Below, in pieces: positions 17,165-25,287 of a DNA stretch of 64,000 nt; position 1 is the first letter of the stretch, and each line of letters starts with the position of its first letter. The position numbers were made by a program, and so were the translations under genes. Where the stretch lies: positions 3,145,501 to 3,209,500 of the forward strand of contig NZ_CP045798.1 in NCBI RefSeq assembly GCF_000746025.2. The letters are read 5' to 3'. The notes below the pieces were generated by a model. The model was not told the origin of the DNA, did not search any database, and saw nothing but the letters and a program-made list of their open reading frames with translations. The DNA comes from Thermanaerosceptrum fracticalcis. Its GTDB lineage: Bacteria; Bacillota; Peptococcia; DRI-13.

Positions 17165-18316
17165 ATGCTGCGCTATTTATCAGCCGGGGAATCCCATGGT
17201 CAGGCTCTTACCGCGATTATCGAGGGGTTGCCGGCGGGTTTAAAGATACACAAGGAAAATATTGATGAGCTATTAAAGAGGCGCCAGGGCGGCTACGGCC
17301 GGGGCGGGCGTATGGCCATAGAACAGGACCGGGTGGAGTTTCTTTCCGGCTTGCGTGGCTCCCTGACTCTGGGGAGCCCCCTAACTTTACTGATACGCAA
17401 CAAGGACTGGGAGAACTGGCAGGAGATTATGGCCCCCGGTGATGGGGCTCTCCTTACTGAAAGAGTGGTAACCAAACCCCGCCCGGGTCATGCTGATTTG
17501 CCCGGTGCCCTGAAGTACAGGCAGCGGGACATCCGCAATATCCTGGAAAGGGCCAGTGCCAGGGAAACGGCGGTCAGGGTGGCCGTGGGTGCCGTAGCCC
17601 AGGAACTGCTGGCTGCCTTTGGCATTAGGGTTCAGGGGCAGGTAGTAGCCATTGGCCCGGTACGGGGGGAAGCATCCGGTAAGATAATGGGACGTGAGCT
17701 ATACGATAATCCATTTTATTGCCCGGACAATAATGCTGCGGAAGCCATGAGAGAGGCCGTTGACCAGGCCAGGAAAGAAGGTGACTCCCTGGGTGGTGTT
17801 TTCCAGGTTATCGTGGAAGGAGTTCCGCCTGGCTTAGGTTCCCATGTCCAGTGGGACCGGCGTTTGGACGGACGGTTGGCCCAGTCTCTTATGAGTATTC
17901 CTGCCATCAAGGGTGTAGAAATCGGCCTGGGTTTGGAAGGGGCTGTTTTACCGGGCTCTCAGGTTCATGACGAGATTCATTATTCACCGGAAAGAGGTTT
18001 CTATCACCGGACCAACCACGCCGGAGGGCTGGAAGGTGGCATTACCAACGGGGAAAATATCGTGATCAGGGCGGCTATGAAGCCCATTCCCACCCTGCTT
18101 TCTCCCTTAAACAGCGTGGATATCCTCAGCAAAGAACCCTTCCAGGCCGCTGTAGAACGTTCTGATGTCTGCGCAGTCCCTGCCGCGGCTATTGTGGGCG
18201 AGGCTGCTGTAGCCTGGGAAATCGCTGTGGCCCTTTTAGAAAAATTCGGTGGTGACCACCTGGAAGAAATGCTGGTTAATTATAACCATTACCTGGAATA
18301 CCTGAAAAAGTGGTAG
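17165..18316 (+). CDS. aroC: Chorismate synthase
   Basis: FMN-dependent conversion of EPSP to chorismate. The frame opens upstream, inside aroE, but the ATG at 17165 fits best: AGAGGTGG lies just before it and the protein then begins [19 protein letters not shown], the normal N-terminus. The 383 residues include [14 protein letters not shown] near residue 40, [13 protein letters not shown] near 107 and [14 protein letters not shown] near 131. It begins 2 bases after the aroE stop. Confidence 0.96.
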   Translation: MLRYLSAGESHGQALTAIIEGLPAGLKIHKENIDELLKRRQGGYGRGGRMAIEQDRVEFLSGLRGSLTLGSPLTLLIRNKDWENWQEIMAPGDGALLTERVVTKPRPGHADLPGALKYRQRDIRNILERASARETAVRVAVGAVAQELLAAFGIRVQGQVVAIGPVRGEASGKIMGRELYDNPFYCPDNNAAEAMREAVDQARKEGDSLGGVFQVIVEGVPPGLGSHVQWDRRLDGRLAQSLMSIPAIKGVEIGLGLEGAVLPGSQVHDEIHYSPERGFYHRTNHAGGLEGGITNGENIVIRAAMKPIPTLLSPLNSVDILSKEPFQAAVERSDVCAVPAAAIVGEAAVAWEIAVALLEKFGGDHLEEMLVNYNHYLEYLKKW

Positions 18317-18327
18317 TTTGACAATAG

Positions 18328-19431
18328 GTGGCGATGTGTGTGGCAAGAAAGGTTCCTGTGAATTTGGGCGAGAGAAGTTATACCATCACTATAGGCTATG
18401 AGATTTTAGAGGAATGTACCGCGGAACTTGGTACTTTTCCCCTGGAAAAAGAAGTGTTTTTGCTTTCTGATAGGGAAGTGCACAAGTATTATGGTTCCTC
18501 CTTGGAGACACTGATTGCTGACCAGGGCTTTAAAGTGAGAACCTACCTGATGCCTCCCGGAGAAGAAGCTAAATCATGGGAGCAGGCAGGAGAAATCCTG
18601 GAGAAAATGCTGGAAGGGAATCTGGGCCGCAAAGCCCCTGTCCTGGCCTTAGGCGGCGGTGTGGTGGGGGACATAGCCGGATTCGTAGCGGCCCTCTACC
18701 GCAGGGGCGTACCCTTCATCCAAATCCCCACTACCTTGCTGGCCCAGGTGGACAGCAGTGTGGGGGGAAAAGTGGCCGTCAACCATCCCCTGGGGAAGAA
18801 TATGCTGGGTACCTTTTATCAACCTTTAGCTGTCTGGGCCGATTTACGGACTCTGGATACGCTGCCGGATAATGAATGGCGGGCAGGCCTGGCGGAAGTG
18901 GTGAAATACGGTATCATCTGGGATGAGGCTTTTTTTGAGTTTCTCGAAAACCATACCCTGGAGATTTTGCGGCGTGACCCCTCTGTCTTACCGGAAATGA
19001 TCGAACGATGCTGTCAAATCAAAGCTGAAGTAGTCGGCCGGGATGAAAAAGATGAGGGGTTACGAAACATCCTGAATTTCGGCCATACCCTGGGCCATGC
19101 CCTGGAAAGTGCGACCCATTACAAAGAGTACCGGCACGGGGAAGCCGTAGCCATTGGTATGTACGGTGCTATGGAACTGGCCTACGCTTTGGGTATGATT
19201 GAGAAAGATGTGGTAACACGAGTTAAGGATATCCTGGAACTATGGGAACTTCCAATACGTTTTCCTGCTAAGTTCCTGGAAACAGTTATCCAGAACCTGA
19301 TTTATGATAAAAAGGTCTCTGACAAAAAAGTTTTATTCATTCTTCCTACTGCTATCGGTAAAGTGGAGATGGTAAGGGATATTCCTCAGGATATAATCCG
19401 CCGTGTGGTACAAGAAAATCTGATATTATAA
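18328..19431 (+). CDS. aroB: 3-dehydroquinate synthase
   Basis: Makes 3-dehydroquinate from DAHP, using NAD and a divalent metal. The 367-residue protein carries LALGGGVVGDIAGFVAALYRRG (residues about 107-128), PTTLLAQVDSSVGGKVAVNHPLGKN near 138 and the metal-binding HTLGHALE and HGEAVAIGM segments near residues 252 and 270. It is the last gene of the operon; the start is GTG 18328 or ATG 18334. No aroK, aroQ/aroD or pheA is in this cluster, so those steps are encoded elsewhere. Confidence 0.96.
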   Translation: MAMCVARKVPVNLGERSYTITIGYEILEECTAELGTFPLEKEVFLLSDREVHKYYGSSLETLIADQGFKVRTYLMPPGEEAKSWEQAGEILEKMLEGNLGRKAPVLALGGGVVGDIAGFVAALYRRGVPFIQIPTTLLAQVDSSVGGKVAVNHPLGKNMLGTFYQPLAVWADLRTLDTLPDNEWRAGLAEVVKYGIIWDEAFFEFLENHTLEILRRDPSVLPEMIERCCQIKAEVVGRDEKDEGLRNILNFGHTLGHALESATHYKEYRHGEAVAIGMYGAMELAYALGMIEKDVVTRVKDILELWELPIRFPAKFLETVIQNLIYDKKVSDKKVLFILPTAIGKVEMVRDIPQDIIRRVVQENLIL

Positions 19432-19437
19432 ATAAAA

Positions 19438-19471
19438 GACAACTGACCTGCCGGAAAGCAGGTCAGTTGTC
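19438..19471. terminator. Bidirectional terminator between aroB and the zinc-ribbon gene
   Basis: GACAACTGACCTGC pairs with GCAGGTCAGTTGTC in a perfect 14-bp stem. TTTAT follows on the plus strand and TTTTATTT on the minus strand, so it can serve both convergent genes. Confidence 0.92.
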
Positions 19472-19780
19472 TTTATAGCGCTTTCTTTTTTTGCCGTAAA
19501 TATCCATAAACATTACCAGGTATCCGGCCAGGAATGAGATGGGGATACCGGAGGCAATCAGGATCCCTGTCCATTTGGTGCCCAATAGATCATAAAGGAG
19601 GAAGGGGATGATTAGGAAGATGATGAAGCCACCCAGGAACGTTATCCAGAACTTTGTCTCCGCCTTTTTATAATGCTCTACATGCTTCTTTGGTATAGTA
19701 TTGCGGCAGGACGGGCATCTGCTGGTATTTGTAGTGATAGGCTCCTTGCACTGGGGGCAGGTTAATTTAACTCCAAACAT
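19463..19780 (-). CDS. Zinc-ribbon membrane protein, function unknown
   Basis: A 105-residue protein. An N-terminal zinc ribbon (CPQC at residues 8-11, CPSC at 22-25) is followed by two transmembrane helices (about residues 46-66 and 72-93) and a basic tail. GGAGGAGAG precedes the ATG. Its stop lies inside the bidirectional terminator shared with aroB. The layout is common in Firmicutes; no function can be named. Confidence 0.75.
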   Translation of the reverse strand: MFGVKLTCPQCKEPITTNTSRCPSCRNTIPKKHVEHYKKAETKFWITFLGGFIIFLIIPFLLYDLLGTKWTGILIASGIPISFLAGYLVMFMDIYGKKRKRYKDN

Positions 19781-20030
19781 AAATCTCTCCTCCAGGTTAT
19801 GAAAAGATTTAGTTGGTGTTAAAGTTCGCCGCGATTCTGTAAATTCCTCTCTGGAAGTAACAAAAGTATATCGCTGGATAATAAATCATATTGTGTTCTA
19901 CGACAAGGGGGTAAAACAAGAATACAATTAAGGGAAAATACATACCAAAAACGACAAAATATGTCATTTTTTCCCAAGGATAATTACAGGAATATGTAGA
20001 ATAATCATTTTAAATTTGGGTAATTGCGGA

Positions 20031-20146
20031 AAGAATAGGGACGGTTCTCGTGACACGATTTTGCTGTTTTGAGCAAAGGTAGAAGGTGTGAGAGATTATG
20101 CCCAGGAGACCAAGAACATACAGTGAAAGCAAAGTATATCACATTA
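20031..20146 (+). repeat. 5' end of a REP-transposase unit, first copy
   Basis: These 116 bases, starting AAGAATAGGGACGGTTCT and running into the transposase N-terminus, recur almost identically at 24174-24289. The GGGACGGTTCT at 20038-20048 has its reverse complement AGAACCGTCCC at 22511-22521, so the pair borders the transposase unit on both sides. The rest of the 19781-20097 gap shows no gene. Confidence 0.85.
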
Positions 20147-20371
20147 TGACCAGAGGAAACGAAAAGAAGAATTTGTTTTATGACAGAGAGGATAGAGAGA
20201 AGTTTCTCAATATTATCATGAGGAAGAAAACAGAAGAGGCTTTCTGTTTATATGCTTATTGCCTTATGGATAACCATATTCATCTTCTGATAAGAGAGAA
20301 TTTGGATAGTATTTCTACCATAATGAAAAAGTTAAACACGGCTTACGCAATTTATTTTAATAAAAACCACC

Positions 20372-20623
20372 CATGCCTAGAAGGCACAACCAATTATGAA
20401 AATATGTAGAAGTGATTACAATGGTCTAATTTTCTGCTACATTGGAATTATCAGGGACAAAGGTTGATTGTATTTTGATGGTATAACCTCGACTAAAAAC
20501 CTAACCTGATTGCCTTTGAGCACGGCCAATTGTCGCCCCTTGTTTTTAAGGACTTGGGAACAGCACGGGTACTAAACTCCATATTTTCTCGGGCAATCAT
20601 CCCTGAAATCCATTGGAGCAGGA
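20372..20623 (+). ncRNA. Candidate bridge RNA region of the IS110 element
   Basis: This is the only long non-coding part of the IS110 copy. It starts with a small hairpin (TGCCT with AGGCA, 20374-20386), holds no frame, and precedes the transposase. In characterised IS110-group elements (IS621) this position encodes the RNA that pairs with target and donor. The assignment is by position only; no internal loops were matched to the flanks. Confidence 0.35.
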
Positions 20624-20632
20624 GTGAGTCGT

Positions 20633-21870
20633 ATGCAAGACATTCTGGAAATTTGTTGTGGTCTTGATGTCCACAAGGAAACTGTTGTCGCCTGCTTATT
20701 AAAAGGCAATGTTGACGGGGAACCAGTTAAAACCATCCGCACTTTTTCCACCCTTCTTGCTGGACTTGATGAACTAAAAGCCTGGCTGGAAGAGGAAAAC
20801 TGCCGGAATGTGGCTATGGAAAGTACTGGTGTTTATTGGCAGCCTGTATATAACGTACTGGAAGAAGCCTTTGACGGCAGTATGGTTTTGATTGTTACCA
20901 ACGCCCGGCACATGAAGAATGTTCCTGGCAAAAAGACCGACATGAAGGACGCTGAATGGATAGCCACTCTCTTGCGTGCCGGATTGTTAGAAGGAAGTTT
21001 TATCCCCTCGAAACCTATCCGGGAACTCCGTAATCTGACCCGGTACCGTAAAAGCATCGTCGAGGAAATTACTTCCCAGAAAAATCGGATTGAAAAGCAC
21101 TTACAAAGCTGCGGCTTTAAGCTGTCAACATTTCTCACCGATATATTCGGCGTATCAGGCCGAGCAATTATAGATCACCTTTGCTGCTACGGGAAGATAT
21201 CTGCCCGCGAAGTAGAAACATTTGTAAAGGGGCGCGCTAAGAGCAAGCTCCATGAGATCAAACAGGCTGTCAATGGTAAAATGGATGTTCACCAAAGGGA
21301 GTTCCTCAAGCTTTTGCTAGGGTGGCTGGATCAGCACTACGAGCATCTTCACCAGGTAGAGCAAAAGCTTGAGGAAAAACTCAAGCAATATCAAAGACAA
21401 CTGGAGCAACTGGACGGCATCCCGGGGATTGACAAAACCGCCGCTGCTGCAATCTTGGCGGAAATCGGCATTGATATGAGCCGATTCAAAACCGCGGAAC
21501 ATATCTGTTCCTGGGCGGGCTTAAGTCCTGGTAATAATGAAAGTGCAGGAAAAAAAAGTCCACCCGTACCACCCATGGCAACACCTATCTAAAACGAATC
21601 CTTTGCGAAATTGCCTGGTGCATCACCCGAATACGCGATAGCTATTTATCGTCTTGGTACTGGAAGATAAAACAACGCCGCGGGGCCAAGAAAGCTCTCA
21701 TTGCATTAGCCAGAAAGCTCCTCGTGATCATTTACAACTTATTGAAGAAAGATGTTGACTACGACGAGACATCCTTTGAAAAAGCTAAACAAAAACAGGA
21801 AAAATTCCGTGTAAAAAGAATTATTGCCGAAGCTAAAAAACTCGGTCTGGAGGTGAGAGAAGTCCAGTAA
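20633..21870 (+). pseudogene. IS110 transposase with a frameshift in an A8 run
   Basis: The N-terminal RuvC-like domain is complete, with acidic residues in CCGLDVHKETV, VAMESTGVYW and KTDMKDAEW. The C-terminal domain begins normally (LDGIPGIDKTAAAAILAEIG, then CSWAGLSPGNNESAGKK with the candidate catalytic Ser). At 21551-21558 an A8 run shifts the frame, which stops 15 codons later. Shifting by one base restores STRTTHGNTYLKRILCEIAW and reading continues to the stop at 21868. Either one A was lost, or slippage on A8 makes some full-length protein. The start used is ATG 20633, behind GGAGCAGGAG. Confidence 0.85.
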
Positions 21871-22533
21871 GCTGTCTAACAGTTATATCCTCCAGAAGGA
21901 TTAATCCGTCAGATGCATGAACTTGCATCTGCTAGTTCGTTATTGTCTTTTTTGCCTTACAAGCATATTGATTATTTGATAGGGTTATTTTCGTACTAAA
22001 TACAGACGGGTGGGCCACGTATTTCAAGACAGGTACAAGAGTGAGACAGTTTTGAATGATAGCTACCTATATTAAATCTTGTTAGGTATATTCATAATAA
22101 TCCAGTTAAGGCTGGTATAGTACCAACCGCTGCCTGTTATCAATAGAGCAGTTATTCCTCATATATTAACGACGGTAGCGAATCTCTCATTAACAAGAAT
22201 GAAGTACTAGAACTTTTTTCTCCGAATCCCACAAAAGCTCTACAGGTATTTATCGATTTTCATGAACAGGCCGACAGTAACAAGTATTTAGATATAGAGC
22301 AGGAAAATACTACGCTTGACGAGGAAGACATTAAATCAACTATAAATAGATATCTTAAAGAACGTGGAATTGAGGAAGCAAACTTAATAGATGGTACCCT
22401 TAGAAAAGAGCTAATAAAATATCTTAGTTATGAGAAAGGGTTATCAATCGTAAGGTTGCGGATATTCTTGGAATTAATAGAGGAGTAGTACAGAGAACCC
22501 TCGTATCAACAGAACCGTCCCTACGACACAAAA

Positions 22534-23169
22534 ATGATGGTCCGTAACCCGGCAGAAGCTAAACGGGACGCGGCTACCCGCGAGAAACATTTGGAAAAAT
22601 TGACCCAGGAACTGGCTAAACTGAAAGACCTAAACGGTGAGGCCCATACCAAGGCCCATTGCCGACTTTACAGCCACCAAGTCTACAAACGCTACCTAAA
22701 GATGGATAAGCACGGTAACCTGAAAATTGATCGTCAGGCAGTAAAAGAAGCAGAGCGACTGGACGGGAAATATTTGATCCGTACCTCTGACGATACCCTT
22801 TCTGCAGAAGACATTGCACTAGGATACAAACAGCTTATGGATGTTGAAGCCGCGTTCCGAACCCTGAAAACGACGTTAGACCTTCGTCCTGTCTACCACC
22901 GCAAGGATGAACGCATTAAAGCTCATGTCCTTCTCTGCTGGTTAGCCCTGTTGTTAGTCCGTCTGGCTGAAGTGGAAACTAAACAGACCTGGCGAAGCCT
23001 GCGGATGGAGTTAGAAAAAATGCATCTGATTGAATACGAATCGGTAGACGGACGGGTATGGCAAAGGACTGAAACAACCGAGGAACAGGACGGTATTTTT
23101 TCAGCTCTCAAAATTGATGAACCCCCGAGAATATGGCACATTGCCCCTCGAACGACTAAAAAATTGTAG
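22534..23169 (+). pseudogene. IS1634-like transposase, C-terminal fragment
   Basis: A 211-codon open fragment matching the C-terminal third of IS1634-type DDE transposases: YLIRTSDDTLSAEDIALGYKQLMDVEAAFRTLKTTLDLRPVYH, with the last catalytic Glu probably in VEAAFRTLK, then KAHVLLCWLALLLVRLAE. The N-terminal two thirds and the start are missing, cut at the boundary with the REP-transposase debris. Not functional. Confidence 0.85.
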
Positions 23170-23229
23170 ACATACGCGAAGTTATCCACAAGTGTTTCAA
23201 AGCCTTGACCCGCCTGGGATGGCGGGGAT

Positions 23230-23523
23230 TTTTGTGCCTACGCATTGTCGAAAGCGAGATAAAGATTCCGGTATAGCAGCTTTGCTGGAATCCGTATTGA
23301 ACCAGATTTTGCAGGCACAAGCCACCGAACAACTGCAAGCCGAGCCGTACGAACGTACTGCTGAAAGAAAAGGATACCGTAATGGCTCATATCCTCATCA
23401 ACTAACCACCCGGGAAGGAACCATTACCCTGCGTGTGCCGCGTTTTCGCAATGGCCAGTTTTCTACCGAAATGTTTGCCCGGTATCAACGCAGCGAGCAA
23501 GCTCTGGTGTTAGCCCTAATGGA
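23230..23523 (+). pseudogene. IS256 (mutator-type) transposase, N-terminal fragment
   Basis: About 95 codons with the IS256 N-terminal pattern: LLESVLNQILQAQATEQL, EPYERTAERKGYRNGSYP, LRVPRFRNGQFSTEMFARYQRSEQALVLALMEP. After about 23523 the similarity ends abruptly and unrelated sequence follows (a short frame with DEYLQWQKEQKQS, not recognised). The catalytic domain is absent. Confidence 0.85.
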
Positions 23524-23654
23524 GCCGGTAAAAAATATCTTGATATGGATGAGTACTTACAGTGGCAGAAAGAGCAAAAACAAAGCTTTAACAAAAACAA
23601 TATCGTTACCCTTGAACACTGCTTAATGACCAATTCCAGCTAAGCCAGGTGACT

Positions 23655-23696
23655 GTCAAGGGTCCACAAAGCGGAGGCTTAGCCTTTACCCTTGAC
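23655..23696. repeat. Palindromic repeat, copy 1
   Basis: GTCAAGGGT and ACCCTTGAC enclose a GC-rich centre. Read on the minus strand, it aligns with the plus-strand palindrome inside 27151-27274 (shared GTCAAGGG, GGCTAA, GCCT, GCTT blocks). It is probably a short non-autonomous element or an IS end. No gene is visible from 23524 to 23876 otherwise. Confidence 0.5.
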
Positions 23697-23830
23697 TGGC
23701 AACTGGCGTGCTGGACAATCTATGCGGCGGTGTTCAGGTTACTCTAACTGAGGAATTTTACACATAATTTTGGACTTGATCAAAAAAAAGAGAATAACCA
23801 TTTTTACTTGTACATCATAGTATATTTTAA

Positions 23831-23845
23831 GACCACCGGGTGGTC
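23831..23845. promoter_or_regulatory. Palindromic operator-like site
   Basis: GACCACC-G-GGTGGTC is a perfect 7+7 inverted repeat 32 bases before the start of the small Cys-rich gene, in an otherwise AT-rich region. Its position suggests an operator. The binding protein is unknown. Confidence 0.5.
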
Positions 23846-23876
23846 AGGCAATTCATTATGAAAGGAGGAATTCAAA

Positions 23877-24041
23877 GTGGGATGTGATAAGGAAAAGAAA
23901 TGCAATTGCTGCATAGAAATTGAAGACAGTATTGTTGTGATTGTTTGTGGTGAAATCGAAATCGACAAGTTCAGAGATTGCATAAATACAGTTTTAGAAG
24001 TAAAAGATAAAAAGAATTTTGGTTATTCGCCAAAAGCGTAG
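23877..24041 (+). CDS. Small Cys-rich protein, function unknown
   Basis: A 54-residue frame starting with GTG behind a strong AAAGGAGG ribosome site. It begins MGCDKEKKCNCCIEIED, with four Cys in the first 13 residues, then has a short hydrophobic strand (SIVVIVCGEIEI) and a helix with one more Cys. A palindrome lies upstream and a terminator-like hairpin downstream, so it looks like a complete small transcription unit. A metal- or thiol-related role is possible but only inferred from the Cys content. Confidence 0.6.
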   Translation: MGCDKEKKCNCCIEIEDSIVVIVCGEIEIDKFRDCINTVLEVKDKKNFGYSPKA

Positions 24042-24097
24042 ATATTCTCATATCCGCTCATTATAAATCTGCTCAAGAATAAAGGATTTGCCTACAT

Positions 24098-24145
24098 CCC
24101 TGTGGTGCTGCACATATAAACATGCAGTATTCACAGGGCATTTTT
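24098..24145 (+). terminator. Terminator-like hairpin after the Cys-rich gene
   Basis: CCCTGTG (24098-24104) pairs with CACAGGG (24132-24138), enclosing a second small stem (TGCA), followed by CATTTTTAT. Confidence 0.55.
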
Positions 24146-24173
24146 ATACCCTCGCTCCTGTTCAGAAAGAAGA

Positions 24174-24289
24174 AAGAATAGGGACGGTTCTCGTGACACG
24201 ATTTTGCTGTTTTGAGCAAAGGTATAGGGGGTGAGAGGTTATGCCCAGGAGACCAAGAACATACAGTGAAAGTAAAGTATATCACATTA
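24174..24289 (+). repeat. 5' end of a REP-transposase unit, truncated second copy
   Basis: Near-identical to 20031-20146. It contains GGGACGGTTCT, the ribosome site and the first 17 codons of the same transposase, then breaks off after CACATTA, where attC-like sequence begins. The junction marks the left edge of the cassette array. Confidence 0.88.
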
Positions 24290-24324
24290 CTAATCCGCGC
24301 CCTTGCGGGAGCGCAGTGTTAGTC
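24290..24324 (+). repeat. attC-like site A, truncated
   Basis: Only the right end remains. Its first 22 bases (starting CTAATCCGCGCCC) are identical to the right end of site B, and it ends with the core GTTAGTC (24318-24324). The rest was replaced by the REP-unit fragment. GTTAGTCGA opens the vapBC cassette; its near-complement TCGACTGAC is at 25073-25081. Confidence 0.65.
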
Positions 24325-24358
24325 GATCGTGGTGGTGTCTTCATTACGTTTACTTTAT

Positions 24359-24401
24359 TTGACAATAAGAGTATTTAGGTATATACTATGATATATACCT
24401 A
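24359..24401 (+). promoter_or_regulatory. vapBC promoter with overlapping operator
   Basis: TTGACA (24359-24364), a 17-base spacer and TATACT (24382-24387). A perfect inverted repeat, TAGGTATATA-N6-TATATACCTA (24376-24401), covers the -10, as expected for autorepression by the VapB-VapC complex. The cassette therefore carries its own promoter. Confidence 0.85.
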
Positions 24402-24417
24402 GTTAGAGGTGATTACT

Positions 24418-24645
24418 TTGGATATTGCAAAAATCTTCTTTAACGGAAGAAGTCAGGCTGTTAGATTACCCAAAGAATATCGGCTAGAAGGTTCCGAAGT
24501 TTATGTCAAGAAAATTGATGATGTCGTACTTTTGATTCCCAAAGACAGCGCCTGGAAAACACTTGAATCTAGCTTAAACTACTTTTCCGATGATTTTATG
24601 GCTGAAAGAAACCAACCCGAGATTGAGAAACGAGAAGGCTTGTAA
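24418..24645 (+). CDS. vapB: VapB-type antitoxin (AbrB/MazE fold)
   Basis: A 75-residue DNA-binding antitoxin that neutralises the VapC RNase and, with it, represses the operon. The N-terminal swapped-hairpin domain reads MDIAKIFFNGRSQAVRLPKEYRL; the C-terminal tail (about residues 45-75) should bind the toxin. The start is taken as TTG 24418, 6 bases after AGAGGTG, because family members begin at this residue; GTG 24409 lies inside the ribosome site. It lies 2 bases before vapC, the usual antitoxin-first order. Confidence 0.9.
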   Translation: MDIAKIFFNGRSQAVRLPKEYRLEGSEVYVKKIDDVVLLIPKDSAWKTLESSLNYFSDDFMAERNQPEIEKREGL

Positions 24646-24647
24646 CT

Positions 24648-25049
24648 ATGAGATACATGCTTGATACCAATATCTGCATCTACATCATCAAGAAGAAACC
24701 AGTTCAGGTCTTCCAAATATTCAATGCTCTTAAAGTTGGCGACGTATGTATCTCCTCAATTACTCTAGCAGAACTACAATACGGTGTTTATAAAAGTCAG
24801 TTTCCGGAGCGAAACAAACTCGCCCTGGTAAATTTCCTAGCACCAATCACCATTCTTCCTTTTTCTGACCGAGCTTCAGTTTTGTATGGCCATATCCGAG
24901 CTGGTCTTGAAAAACGAGGTCAAATTATCGGTGCATACGATCTAATGATTGCAGCTCACGCACTTTCTGAGGACTTAATCCTGGTTACAAATAACACTAA
25001 AGAATTCAGCAGAATACCAAATCTGCCCCTTAAAAACTGGGCTGAGTAA
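24648..25049 (+). CDS. vapC: VapC-type PIN-domain toxin
   Basis: A 133-residue PIN-domain RNase; in this family the usual targets are tRNA or rRNA. Acidic residues of the active site appear in MLDTNICIYIIKKKP (Asp6), ITLAELQYGVYKS (Glu near 43) and GAYDLMIAAHAL (Asp near 100), with the final TNNTKEFSRIPNL segment. The gene directly follows vapB. With its promoter and operator it makes a complete stabilisation or defence module inside an integron-like cassette. Confidence 0.93.
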   Translation: MRYMLDTNICIYIIKKKPVQVFQIFNALKVGDVCISSITLAELQYGVYKSQFPERNKLALVNFLAPITILPFSDRASVLYGHIRAGLEKRGQIIGAYDLMIAAHALSEDLILVTNNTKEFSRIPNLPLKNWAE

Positions 25050-25074
25050 TCAGTCCTTTTTTTGCCACCATGTC

Positions 25075-25276
25075 GACTGACGAAGTCGTGTTCCCGACGT
25101 CACCCGGCCTTAAGACGATGGCTGAGCTTTAGAGTTGCTTGCAACTCTTAGCGAAGGTGAGCCGAGTCCGCCGGTCTTGGGCTCAGGGGATGTGGCGCGG
25201 CACGCTCCAGCCTCACCCAAAATCAAGCTCCCGCAGCCCTGCTAATCCGCGCCCTTGCGGGAGTATAGTGTTAGAC
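25075..25276 (+). repeat. attC-like site B
   Basis: It runs from GACTGAC (25075), the near-complement of the start of the vapBC cassette, to the core GTTAGAC (25270-25276). About 200 bases long with many internal inverted segments. It shares blocks with site C: CGATG-C-GAG, CGAGTCC-GCCGGTCTTGGGC, TGTGGC and AAAATC, in the same order. The size is larger than typical attC but within the range of Vibrio-type repeats plus insertions. Confidence 0.65.
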
Positions 25277-25287
25277 GCAGTACCGGT

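Larger units (their letters stand above)
20372..22007 (+). mobile_element. IS110-family insertion sequence inside the REP transposase
   Basis: The ends are set by the host gene. Reading stops after AACCAC (20365-20370) and resumes at CGGGTGGGC (22007 on); joining them restores NHRVGH. The 1636-base insert carries one DEDD/Ser transposase gene and about 250 bases of non-coding sequence on its 5' side, the side that encodes the bridge RNA in IS110-group elements. There are no obvious terminal inverted repeats, as expected for the family. Boundaries are good to within 2-3 bases. Confidence 0.85.
20098..22488 (+). pseudogene. REP-associated tyrosine transposase (Y1_Tnp), split by IS110
   Basis: The 5' part (20098-20371) encodes MPRRPRTYSESKVYHIMTRG and the His-hydrophobe-His motif YCLMDNHIHLLI of single-strand-acting Y1 transposases. 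The frame stops at the IS110 insertion. Beyond it, from 22008, the sequence resumes with RVGHVFQDRYKSETVLNDSYL, then after a frameshift VRYIHNNPVKAGIVP, and later a C-terminal helix-turn-helix remnant (VADILGINRGVVQRT near 22455-22500). With an insertion, frameshifts and an internal stop it is dead. Related proteins are single-copy housekeepers of REP-like repeats in other bacteria. Confidence 0.9.

Noticed and set aside
24073-24285. Minus-strand frame of 70 codons
   Set aside because: It is the antisense of the terminator and REP-unit head and has no ribosome site.
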